Source of the DNA: CAZAOY01 sp964486925
GTDB lineage: Bacteria > Bacillota > Clostridia > Oscillospirales > Ruminococcaceae
Assembly: GCA_964486925.1 (NCBI GenBank)
Contig: CAZAOY010000013.1
Coordinates: 1-51,486 of the forward strand
Direction: 5' to 3'
DNA: 51,486 nucleotides
Under the pieces are notes generated by a model. The model made no database searches, was not told where the DNA came from, and saw only the letters and a program-made list of their open reading frames with translations. Shown piece after piece: positions 34,407 through 42,578 of the stretch (the first letter of the stretch is position 1; each line of letters opens with the position of its first letter). Both the position numbers and the translations under genes were made by a program.

Positions 34407-35603
34407 ATGGATAACAACATTAAAAAGATAGCAATTATGACCGGCGGTGGAGATTGCCCAGGACTTAATGCAGTTATTAGAGCCGCAGTTAACACCGCAA
34501 TTAGAAAGTACAACCTAGAGGTTGTAGGGATTAAAAATGGATATCGCGGTATGTATCTTGGTAAGTCACAGATAATACCGCTTACTATTGATAATGTAGA
34601 GGATATAATAGGTAAGGGCGGGACAATCCTTTACAACTCAAACAAGGATAATCTGTTTAAGTACCCTCGTCGTGATAAAAACGGTCTTGTTACCGATGAT
34701 AATGGGGACATTATCTATGATGATCTCTCGGACGATGTTGTAGATAACCTAAAGGAAAATAATATAGATGCTGTGCTTATTGTTGGCGGCGACGGAACTC
34801 TAACCTCTGCACGTGACTATTCACGTAAAGGTGTTCGAGTTATTGGTATCCCTAAAACTATTGATAACGATCTTAACTCAACCGACACCACCTTCGGGTT
34901 TGATACTGCGGTAAACCGTTGTCTGGAAGGTATTGAAAACCTTAAAACCACTGCGCAGGCTCATCATAGAATTATCGGTCTTGAAGTTATGGGTAGAGAT
35001 GCGGGGCATATTGCGCTAAACACCGGTATCGCTGCAGCGGCGGATATTATCCTAATCCCAGAGATTAAATATGACATCGAGAAGGTTGCCGCTCACGCTA
35101 AGGCTGTGCTAAGCTCTTCTAAGCAATATGTTACCATGATTATCGCTGAAGGAGTAGAAACTCCAAGCGGCGGTAAAGCTGTAAACATCGTTACCAAATT
35201 TGCTCCAGACGGCAAAAAGTACGGCGGTGTTGGTAATACAATTACTAAATGTATTGAAGGCATGTTAAACGCTAACCGTGATGATAACGGTTATGCTATT
35301 AGCGAAACTATTATGGATGTTGAGGCACGTTGTGTTGCCATCGGGCATATCTGCCGTGGTGGAAGTCCTTCTGCTTTTGATAGAATACTATGTACCCGTT
35401 ACGGCTCTTACGCTGTTACCGCTCTAATGGAACAGGGTAAATATGCTGATATGGTCGCTCTAAGAAATAATAAGCTTACCACCGTCCCACTTGAGGATGT
35501 AATCCCTAGCAGTCATATGGAAAGCAACTTCCGTCCGGTTGACGTGGACGGTGAGCTTGTTAATATAGCTCGAATGTCCGGCGCTTGTTTTGGTGACAGA
35601 TAA
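34407..35603 (+). CDS. pfkA: 6-phosphofructokinase, probably ATP-dependent
   Basis: A 398-aa PFK that makes fructose 1,6-bisphosphate. It has MTGGGDCPGLNAVIR at the N-terminus, IVGGDGTLT (126-133), GIPKTIDNDL (148-156) and LEVMGRDAGHIAL. Gly130 after GGD indicates an ATP donor, while Lys150 is the PPi-type residue; this mix is known from the clade of ATP-PFKs represented in actinobacteria. It is longer than the 320-aa allosteric PfkA. GGAG lies 14 nt before the ATG within a conserved structured leader. The donor is inferred. Confidence 0.88.
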   Translation: MDNNIKKIAIMTGGGDCPGLNAVIRAAVNTAIRKYNLEVVGIKNGYRGMYLGKSQIIPLTIDNVEDIIGKGGTILYNSNKDNLFKYPRRDKNGLVTDDNGDIIYDDLSDDVVDNLKENNIDAVLIVGGDGTLTSARDYSRKGVRVIGIPKTIDNDLNSTDTTFGFDTAVNRCLEGIENLKTTAQAHHRIIGLEVMGRDAGHIALNTGIAAAADIILIPEIKYDIEKVAAHAKAVLSSSKQYVTMIIAEGVETPSGGKAVNIVTKFAPDGKKYGGVGNTITKCIEGMLNANRDDNGYAISETIMDVEARCVAIGHICRGGSPSAFDRILCTRYGSYAVTALMEQGKYADMVALRNNKLTTVPLEDVIPSSHMESNFRPVDVDGELVNIARMSGACFGDR

Positions 35604-35650
35604 AACCTCTTTTTCGTCTACATTTATACGACATGCTTCTAATTTGCACA

Positions 35651-35691
35651 CGCACAGCAGTAAATTTTCAGGTAAAATTTACTGCTGTGCG
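35651..35691 (+). terminator. Perfect 18-bp hairpin after pfkA, possible terminator
   Basis: Arms of 18 bp with no mismatch (CGCACAGCAGTAAATTTT and its complement) and a 5-nt loop, 47 bp after the pfkA stop. No U-tract follows, so it is an atypical terminator, an mRNA 3' end stabiliser, or a protein-binding palindrome. Confidence 0.5.
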
Positions 35692-35848
35692 TTAGGCTCA
35701 ATATGATGTTACATAAGAATCCTAGCATGTCATCGACCATCCAAAAGCTATCAATGTGAAGAATAGTTTGCATATGGCTGTAATATAATCTCTAGGTGTC
35801 ATACTAGCAGATCAAGCACCTAAATTGGCGTACAAAGGAGATGTTTTT

Positions 35849-37267
35849 ATCCCCAGTAATATCAAACACCAGAATAAATATAAAAAGCTCTTTTCAGATA
35901 CAGCGCTCTTTGCTCTTAGTACCTTTAGCTCAAAGCTTCTTAGCATACTAATGCTTCCATTCTATACCCGTATGCTTGATGAAGCCAGTATGGGTACTGC
36001 CGATTTAATCTTTAGTACCGGAAACCTTATTACCCCTCTTGCTACGATAGGTATAGCCGAGAGCGTTATCCGATTTGGTCTTGACAGATCCTACAAGAAG
36101 GATGAAGTTTTTTCCACTGGGATACTGATTACCTTAATTGGTATTTTATTTGTGCTTCTATTTGCGCCTTTGCTGGATCTTGTTACCCCTATTCAGTACT
36201 ACACTAAGCTAATCTATCTATATGTAGCATCAGCTTGCCTTAAGAGCATCTGTTCCCAATTTGTGCGATCCCGTGGACTTGTGCGGTTATTTGCTGTTGA
36301 CGGTATCCTTAGTACCGTCTTTGTAGTTATCTTTAACATTATATTTTTAGCAGTATTTAAGCTTTCAGTTACAGGATTTGTTCTTTCTACAATCCTTGCA
36401 GATTCGCTGTCAATTTTATTCTTATTTATTATGGGTAGCCTTTATAAATATATTAAGCTAAAGATAAACCCCCGAGTCGTAAAAAACATGCTTATCTTCT
36501 CTATACCCATGATACCAAACGCCATATCCTGGTGGATTACAAATGCTTCTGATAGATATATGGTAACCTTCTTTTGGGATATAAAGGAGTCGGGGATCTA
36601 CTCCATCTCCTACAAGATACCTACCATAATCTCGGCTATCTCGATGGTATTTTCTAAAGCTTGGCAGTTATCTGCCTTTAAAGAAAAGTCAGGGCCACAG
36701 CGTGAACGGTTCTTTTCTAACGTCTTTAAGCTGTATCAGATGTTTATTATGATAGGTGTATCCTTTATTATAATGCTGGTTCAGCCACTTACCAGCATAC
36801 TTGTATCGGATAGATTTTATGAGTCATGGAGGTATGCTCCGCTCCTACTGTTAGGGGTAGGATACTCCTGCTTTGTAACCTTTTTAGGATCTGTCTATAT
36901 GGCGGAGAAGAAGAATGTTATGTCTATGGTTTCCACCGTTTCCGGAGCGATACTTAACATTATATTAAACCTAATACTAATCCCTCCATTCGGTGCACAG
37001 GGTGCGGCTATCGCCACCTGTAGCAGCTTTGTATTCGTGTTTATCTTCCGTGCGGTGGATACAAGGCGGCTTATCCGGATAAAGTATGGTATCCAAAGGC
37101 TCTCATTAGCTACTGTAATTATACTTTTGCAGACTCTACTATCCTTAACAACTACAGGCTTTTTATCCATTGCAGTCAACATTCTATCCTTTGTGGCTAT
37201 TGTAGCTATCTATATCTACACCTTAAATCGTGACAAGGCAAGAAGAAAATTTGCACGGCTACGATAG
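35849..37267 (+). CDS. Polysaccharide/lipid flippase of the MATE-like Wzx/SpoVB superfamily
   Basis: A membrane protein of about 470 aa with roughly 12-14 hydrophobic segments, starting KLFSDTALFALSTFSSKLLSILMLPFYTRML, typical of polysaccharide biosynthesis exporters that flip lipid-linked sugars. The start is odd: a good AAAGGAG (35834-35840) lies 8 nt before an in-frame ATC at 35849, and the only standard upstream start in frame is TTG at 35825, which has no ribosome binding site. The coordinate given assumes the non-standard ATC; the TTG would give 480 aa. The gene stands alone between pfkA and cimA, with no glycosyltransferases nearby, so the substrate is unknown. Confidence 0.8.
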   Translation: MPSNIKHQNKYKKLFSDTALFALSTFSSKLLSILMLPFYTRMLDEASMGTADLIFSTGNLITPLATIGIAESVIRFGLDRSYKKDEVFSTGILITLIGILFVLLFAPLLDLVTPIQYYTKLIYLYVASACLKSICSQFVRSRGLVRLFAVDGILSTVFVVIFNIIFLAVFKLSVTGFVLSTILADSLSILFLFIMGSLYKYIKLKINPRVVKNMLIFSIPMIPNAISWWITNASDRYMVTFFWDIKESGIYSISYKIPTIISAISMVFSKAWQLSAFKEKSGPQRERFFSNVFKLYQMFIMIGVSFIIMLVQPLTSILVSDRFYESWRYAPLLLLGVGYSCFVTFLGSVYMAEKKNVMSMVSTVSGAILNIILNLILIPPFGAQGAAIATCSSFVFVFIFRAVDTRRLIRIKYGIQRLSLATVIILLQTLLSLTTTGFLSIAVNILSFVAIVAIYIYTLNRDKARRKFARLR

Positions 37268-37286
37268 AATATCCTTAACATTACCC

Positions 37287-37347
37287 GGCAGATTTTGTAT
37301 GCTTTCATACCTCTTGTATGTTTATGCAAAGTCTGCCTATATTTTTT
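37287..37347 (+). terminator. Intrinsic terminator of the flippase gene
   Basis: An outer 11-bp stem (GGCAGATTTTG against CAAAGTCTGCC), an inner CATAC/GTATG hairpin and a tail of six T. Confidence 0.8.
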
Positions 37348-37373
37348 GCGACATGCTGTGCTTTCATTATACT
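37346..37373 (+). promoter_or_regulatory. Possible promoter of cimA
   Basis: TTGCGA, 16 bp, TATACT, 30 bp before the cimA start, directly after the flippase terminator. Confidence 0.45.
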
Positions 37374-37402
37374 AAATATGATATCAATGGAGGAAACATA
37401 AT

Positions 37403-38965
37403 ATGAAGAAATCTATTGAGATATTTGACACGACCCTTCGTGACGGGGCGCAGGGAGAGGGGGTTTCTTTCTCAGTGTCAGATAAGCTGGAGATTGTAAG
37501 AACCCTAGATGACTTTGGAGCTTCCTATATAGAGTGCGGAAATCCCCACTCCAATCCTAAGGATATGGATTTCTTTAAAAAGGTGGCTAACATAAAGCTT
37601 CATACCTCTACGCTAGTTTCCTTTGGTAGCACCCGCCGTAAGGATACTAGCGTTTGCAACGACAGCTCGGTACAAGCGCTGTTACAGGCTAACACCCACG
37701 CTGTATCTATATTCGGCAAAGCATGGGGGCTTCATGCTACCCATGTTTTACAGGTTTCTCTCGATGAAAATATAGAGATTATTACCGACACAATTAGCTA
37801 CCTTAAATCCCACGAGAAGGAGCTTTTGTTTGACGCTGAGCATTTTTTCGACGGATATGCTGATAACCCATTATATGCTCTTAATGTTATTAGGTCAGCT
37901 GTACAAGCGGGGGCGGACTGTGTTGTATTATGTGACACAAACGGCGGTACTTCGCCACAGGATATCTTTCGCATTACAAAGGACGTAGCCTTAAAGCTTC
38001 CCAGAATTCGACTTGGTATCCACTGCCATAATGATATTGGGTGTGCTGTGGCTAACTCAATGCTTGCCGTTGAGGCAGGGGCGAGCCATGTTCAGGGCAC
38101 ATTTACCGGTATTGGTGAACGCTGTGGTAACACCGATCTATCCACCCTTATACCAAACCTACAGCTAAAGCTTGGGTATCGTTGCATCGATTCGGATCTA
38201 TCTAACCTGTCCGACACAGTGATAAGGGTATCAGAGATCTGCAATCTAAACATCCCTTCAAACAAACCCTACGTTGGTTCAAGCGCCTTTGCTCATAAGG
38301 GTGGTATGCATATTGATGGGGTAAACAAGACCAGCGCCTCATTTGAACATATCTCTCCCGAGGCTGTAGGAAACCAGCGTAAATTCTTGCTGTCCGAAGT
38401 ATCCGGCAAGAATGCACTGCTTAGCAAGATAACTCATATCGCGCCAGATATTGATAAAAATTCAGGTTCTATAGCCTTGATCCTCAGTAAAATTAAAGAG
38501 CTAGAACACCAAGGATATCAGTTTGAAGCTGCAGACGCTAGCTTTGAGCTGTTGGTGCGAAGGATACTGGGAACCTATAAAAGCCATTTTACACTCGATA
38601 TGTACAAGACAAGCGGGGAGTATCCCTCCCTTTCCGATGTGGACAATGCCGCCGCTATGCTAAAGATTACGGTAAACGGCAAACAGGAGATTACCGCTGC
38701 TTTAGGAAACGGCCCTGTTAATGCTCTTGACCTAGCCCTTCGCAAGGCTCTATCGGTGTTCTACCCTAATCTTTCACAGGTATATCTGGTTGACTACAAG
38801 GTAAGGGTACTGGACGCGAAACAGGCTACCGGCGCGGTTGTTCGGGTTTTAATTGAAAGCAGTAACGGTAAGAAGCGATGGAACACCATAGGTGTTTCCT
38901 CGGATATTATCGCCGCTAGCTGGGAGGCTCTTGTGGATTCAATCGAATATGCTCTGTTAGACTAA
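37403..38965 (+). CDS. cimA: (R)-citramalate synthase
   Basis: A 520-aa enzyme of the LeuA/HMG-CoA lyase-like family that condenses pyruvate with acetyl-CoA to citramalate for threonine-independent isoleucine synthesis. The metal/catalytic motif FDTTLRDGAQGEG is at 8-20, followed by GIHCHNDIGCAVANS, GTFTGIGERCGNTDL and a C-terminal LeuA-type dimerisation/regulatory domain (about 390-515). Length and the GAQGEG variant match the clostridial citramalate synthase type better than 2-isopropylmalate or homocitrate synthase. GGAGG precedes the ATG. No leuBCD genes are adjacent. Confidence 0.9.
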   Translation: MKKSIEIFDTTLRDGAQGEGVSFSVSDKLEIVRTLDDFGASYIECGNPHSNPKDMDFFKKVANIKLHTSTLVSFGSTRRKDTSVCNDSSVQALLQANTHAVSIFGKAWGLHATHVLQVSLDENIEIITDTISYLKSHEKELLFDAEHFFDGYADNPLYALNVIRSAVQAGADCVVLCDTNGGTSPQDIFRITKDVALKLPRIRLGIHCHNDIGCAVANSMLAVEAGASHVQGTFTGIGERCGNTDLSTLIPNLQLKLGYRCIDSDLSNLSDTVIRVSEICNLNIPSNKPYVGSSAFAHKGGMHIDGVNKTSASFEHISPEAVGNQRKFLLSEVSGKNALLSKITHIAPDIDKNSGSIALILSKIKELEHQGYQFEAADASFELLVRRILGTYKSHFTLDMYKTSGEYPSLSDVDNAAAMLKITVNGKQEITAALGNGPVNALDLALRKALSVFYPNLSQVYLVDYKVRVLDAKQATGAVVRVLIESSNGKKRWNTIGVSSDIIAASWEALVDSIEYALLD

Positions 38966-39016
38966 CAAAGACTTGATCACTTGTTACGCTGTAAAATTTA
39001 ATTATTAACGCTATAT

Positions 39017-39063
39017 AAACATATTGTATTTCTATTGAAATGCAATATGTTTTATGCTACAAT
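39017..39063 (+). promoter_or_regulatory. galK promoter embedded in an inverted repeat
   Basis: A 15-bp inverted repeat (39017-39031 and 39038-39052, one G-U position) overlaps a promoter TTGAAA (39035-39040), 17 bp, TACAAT (39058-39063). The repeat, ending in TTTT, may terminate cimA transcription, serve as an operator for a galactose regulator, or both. Confidence 0.55.
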
Positions 39064-39099
39064 AGACACAATACATCAAAACTTAAAAGTGGAGGTTAT

Positions 39100-40386
39100 A
39101 TGAATTCTTTTATCCTAAAACAAAAGCTTGAACATGGTATGTATAACGACACTCTAATGTCCTTATACAACCTTGACAAAGACAGCGTTAACGCCGCTGT
39201 AACTCGATATATTGATACTATTGTTGCCTTTGAAGACCAGTTCCACCTTAACGATGATATCTCCATCTTCTCTGCACCCGGAAGGAGCGAGATTGGCGGA
39301 AACCACACCGACCACCAACACGGACGTGTGCTTGCCGCCGCTGTAAACCTTGATGTTATTGCGGTAACTACTCCAACGGATGATAACATTGTAACGATAA
39401 AGTCCGCAGGCCACACACTAGATGTTATCGATCTATCAGATCTTTCTATAGTAGAAGCTGAAAAAAACCATGCAAGTGCACTGATTCGTGGGATCTGTGC
39501 CAGATTTAAGGAGCTAGGGTATAACATTGGCGGATTTACTGCATACACCACCTCAAATGTTTTAAAGGGTTCAGGTCTTTCGTCCTCCGCCGCTTTTGAG
39601 GTTTTAGTAGGTACAATACTAAACCATCTATATAACAATGGCGAGATGTCGGCAGTGCTGATTGCACAGATTAGTCAGTATGCGGAGAATGTGTACTTTG
39701 GCAAGCCATCTGGGTTAATGGATCAAACCGCTTCATCTGTAGGTGGATTTATTACCATCGACTTTAAAGATCCTGCTGATCCAATTGTCGAAAAGGTTGA
39801 CTTTGATTTTGCCCATAGTGGATACAGCCTTTGTATCGTTGACACAAAGGGTAACCATGCTGATCTAACCCCTGACTATGCCGCTGTACCTACCGAGATG
39901 AAGGCTATTGCAAACTATTTTGGTAAGAAATATCTGCGGGACGTTCCTGCTGTAGAATTTTTTAGTAATATTTCAAAGCTTCGTGAGCTTGGTAACGACC
40001 GTGCTCTGCTTCGTGCCATCCACTTCTTTGGGGATAACGAGCGTGTTTGTGATGAGGTAGCGGCATTAAAGGCTAACAACTTTGAAGAGTTTAAGCGTTT
40101 AATAATCCAGTCCGGTGATTCCTCATATAAGTATCTACAGAATGTATACAGTCCGGGCTCTCCAACTATGCAAGGAGTTTCATTAGGGCTTGCGTTGTCA
40201 GAGCGTCTTTTGGCGGGTAAGGGCGCTTATCGGGTACATGGTGGTGGATTTGCGGGTACTATCCAAGCTTTTGTACCTAATGATATGTTGTTAGAGTATA
40301 AATCTACCCTTGAAGAGGTATTTGGCAAGGATAGCTGTTATATCCTATCTGTTCGTCCTGTTGGCGGCATTTTAGTATTGGAGTAA
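39100..40386 (+). CDS. galK: Galactokinase
   Basis: A 428-aa GHMP kinase that phosphorylates galactose to galactose 1-phosphate. APGRSEIGGNHTDHQHG is the galactokinase signature in its clostridial variant, LKGSGLSSSAAFEV is the GHMP ATP loop, GLMDQ carries the catalytic Asp, and GAYRVHGGGFAGTIQ is the C-terminal motif. The ATG at 39100 is preceded by GTGGAGG; an in-frame ATG at 39040 lies within the promoter and is rejected. galT and galE are not adjacent; galM is at 25.4 kb and a GH35 galactosidase at 45.3 kb. Confidence 0.92.
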   Translation: MNSFILKQKLEHGMYNDTLMSLYNLDKDSVNAAVTRYIDTIVAFEDQFHLNDDISIFSAPGRSEIGGNHTDHQHGRVLAAAVNLDVIAVTTPTDDNIVTIKSAGHTLDVIDLSDLSIVEAEKNHASALIRGICARFKELGYNIGGFTAYTTSNVLKGSGLSSSAAFEVLVGTILNHLYNNGEMSAVLIAQISQYAENVYFGKPSGLMDQTASSVGGFITIDFKDPADPIVEKVDFDFAHSGYSLCIVDTKGNHADLTPDYAAVPTEMKAIANYFGKKYLRDVPAVEFFSNISKLRELGNDRALLRAIHFFGDNERVCDEVAALKANNFEEFKRLIIQSGDSSYKYLQNVYSPGSPTMQGVSLGLALSERLLAGKGAYRVHGGGFAGTIQAFVPNDMLLEYKSTLEEVFGKDSCYILSVRPVGGILVLE

Positions 40387-40420
40387 CAATCCTATTACAG
40401 AGAGAAAAAGGGGGAATACT

Positions 40421-40567
40421 ATGTCATCAGGATTTATTACATTTCTATCAACGATATTTCCATATATTATTACTGCGTTTTACATAGTACTGGCTATCTT
40501 TGTTATACTTATTATTGTACGGGTGGTTATCTCCATCAGAAATAAGAAGAATAATAAAAATGATTAA
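40421..40567 (+). CDS. Small single-pass membrane protein, unknown function
   Basis: A 48-aa ORF with AAGGGGG well placed before its ATG. Residues of about 12-37 form one hydrophobic helix (ITAFYIVLAIFVILIIVRVV is its core), followed by a basic tail rich in Lys and Asn. It lies 34 bp after galK and just before a strong terminator, so it is probably co-transcribed with galK. I recognise no family. Confidence 0.65.
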   Translation: MSSGFITFLSTIFPYIITAFYIVLAIFVILIIVRVVISIRNKKNNKND

Positions 40568-40591
40568 CGGCTGGTTTTCTTTAAGCTAAGA

Positions 40592-40629
40592 AAAAGCTCT
40601 CGATTGCTCAGTTGGCTCGAGAGCTTTTA
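40592..40629 (+). terminator. Intrinsic terminator after galK and the small membrane gene
   Basis: A perfect 12-bp stem (AAAAGCTCTCGA and its complement) with a 13-nt loop; the stem ends in TTTT. Confidence 0.85.
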
Positions 40630-40769
40630 GATTTATATATTTAAAACCCTGTAACTTTTACTTTGGAAGTTTTGCAATAGGTAGCACACACTAATATTAA
40701 CACTTGACTTAATTAGAAAAAGCATGTATAATAATGATTGACTACTTTACAGAAAAAGAGGTGAGTTAT

Positions 40770-42563
40770 ATGGCATTAGACGGAGCGTTTTTGGCTTCAA
40801 TAAAAAACGAAATTATCGCAAGAGCACTAGGCGCACGTGTCGAAAAGATACATCAACCCGCAAAGGATGAGCTAGTGATAGTCCTTCGTACTCGAGGTAA
40901 AAATATAGATGGTGTTATAACGTCGGGGACTAGTGAGAAGCTACTTATTAGCGCAAACTCTAGCGCCCCTAGGATACATTTTACCAAGCTCTCAATAGAA
41001 AACCCTAAGACCCCACCAATGCTCTGCATGTTGCTACGAAAGAATATTGGTAGCGGAAAGCTAGTAGGGGTTCGTCAGCTTGGTATGGACAGAACCTTAT
41101 TTCTGGACTTTGAGGCGATAAACGAGCTTGGGGATCTTGTAATCGTCACCATCTGTGTAGAGATTATGGGTAAACACAGCAACATCATTGCTGTTAACAA
41201 TAATGGAAAGATTATCGACGCGGTAAAGCGTGTAAGCGAGGACACCTCGAGTGTCCGCCCTATCCTACCGGGCATGACCTATGTAATCCCACCCACCCAG
41301 GGTAAGATAGATATACAAAACCACACAAACGAGGAGCTTATCTTAGCATTTAAAGCCGTACCCAACGAGGACATCTCAAAATCCATTATGCAAGCATATG
41401 AGGGATTTTCGCCTATGCTTGCAAGAGAGATTACCCATGCTGTTACAGGTGGTATGCCCTTTACAAAATCACAGCTTATACAGGTTCATTATGACAGGCT
41501 AAGCGACTGTCTATCGTTTATTAGGTCAAATATCACCTCTGAATCGGCAGATGTCTATATCTCATATGAGGGTAAGACCCCTAAGGATTTTACCGTTATT
41601 CCGATTAAGCAGTTTGGAGAATTTTACGAGATTAAAAAAACCACCGGGCCTAGCTTGGCTCTTGATATCTTCTACTCCACCAGAGATATCGAGCAAAGGA
41701 TGAAGCAGCGTTCTAATGATCTGCTAAAGGTTATTATTAACCGAATTGAGAGGGTTACAAAAAAACTTGCGGTATGGGAGGAGGAGATACAGCTCTCCAC
41801 AAAGCGTGATACCCTGCGTATCTATGGTGATCTGCTTAACTCAAATCTTCACACACTAGAGAAGGGTATGACGAGTGTAACGCTTGATAACTATTATGAT
41901 GAAAACTACCAAAAGGTCACCATACCACTCGACGAGATGTTAACCCCTGTGCAGAATGCACAGCGTTACTATAATGAGTATCGTAAGGCTGTCACTGCTG
42001 AGCAAAAGCTTACCTCTTTGCTTAAGGGTGCGAGGGATGAGATAGTGTATCTTGACAGCATATGGGATGCTATCACCCGCACCACCAGTGAGGCGGAGCT
42101 AAATGATATCCGTCTAGAACTTGCGGACGAGGGAATTATCCGTGCCCCACGTAGTAGTAACGGAAAGGTAAAGGCAACAAAACCGCAACCTCCGCTACGT
42201 TACATCTCCTCCGACGGTTTTACCATACTATGCGGGCGTAACAACAAGCAGAATGACAAGCTAACACTTAAAGACGCAAAAAACTACGACCTCTGGCTAC
42301 ACACCCAAAGGCAGGCAGGGTCACATGTAATAGTTATTTCGGACAACAAGGATATCCCCGACCGCACTATAAATGAGGCGGCAGTAATTGCGGCTTACAA
42401 CTCAAAAAGCCGAAACTCCGCACAGGTAGCGGTGGATTATACAATAGTTAAGAATGTTAAAAAACCAAATGGAGCAAAACCAGGTATGGTAATATTCGAT
42501 AACTACAAGACCGCATATGTAACTCCTGATGAAAATATGGTACAAAAGCTTCAAAAAAATTAA
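40770..42563 (+). CDS. rqcH: Ribosome quality control protein RqcH (NFACT/FbpA family)
   Basis: A 597-aa protein that binds stalled 50S subunits and recruits tRNA-Ala to add C-terminal Ala tails. The NFACT-N domain starts MALDGAFLASIKNEI; Asp107-Arg108 (LGMDRTL) match the Asp-Arg pair required in RqcH/Rqc2. Helix-hairpin-helix and coiled-coil regions (about 280-420) follow, then NFACT-R with YDLWLHTQRQAGSHVIV. GAGGTGAG precedes the ATG at 40770; an upstream ATG at 40734 has none. valS follows after 15 bp. Confidence 0.92.
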   Translation: MALDGAFLASIKNEIIARALGARVEKIHQPAKDELVIVLRTRGKNIDGVITSGTSEKLLISANSSAPRIHFTKLSIENPKTPPMLCMLLRKNIGSGKLVGVRQLGMDRTLFLDFEAINELGDLVIVTICVEIMGKHSNIIAVNNNGKIIDAVKRVSEDTSSVRPILPGMTYVIPPTQGKIDIQNHTNEELILAFKAVPNEDISKSIMQAYEGFSPMLAREITHAVTGGMPFTKSQLIQVHYDRLSDCLSFIRSNITSESADVYISYEGKTPKDFTVIPIKQFGEFYEIKKTTGPSLALDIFYSTRDIEQRMKQRSNDLLKVIINRIERVTKKLAVWEEEIQLSTKRDTLRIYGDLLNSNLHTLEKGMTSVTLDNYYDENYQKVTIPLDEMLTPVQNAQRYYNEYRKAVTAEQKLTSLLKGARDEIVYLDSIWDAITRTTSEAELNDIRLELADEGIIRAPRSSNGKVKATKPQPPLRYISSDGFTILCGRNNKQNDKLTLKDAKNYDLWLHTQRQAGSHVIVISDNKDIPDRTINEAAVIAAYNSKSRNSAQVAVDYTIVKNVKKPNGAKPGMVIFDNYKTAYVTPDENMVQKLQKN

Positions 42564-42578
42564 GGAAGGATATACACC

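Noticed and set aside
42564..42578. T-box leader for valS
   Set aside because: Only 15 bp separate rqcH and valS, which is too short for any T-box.
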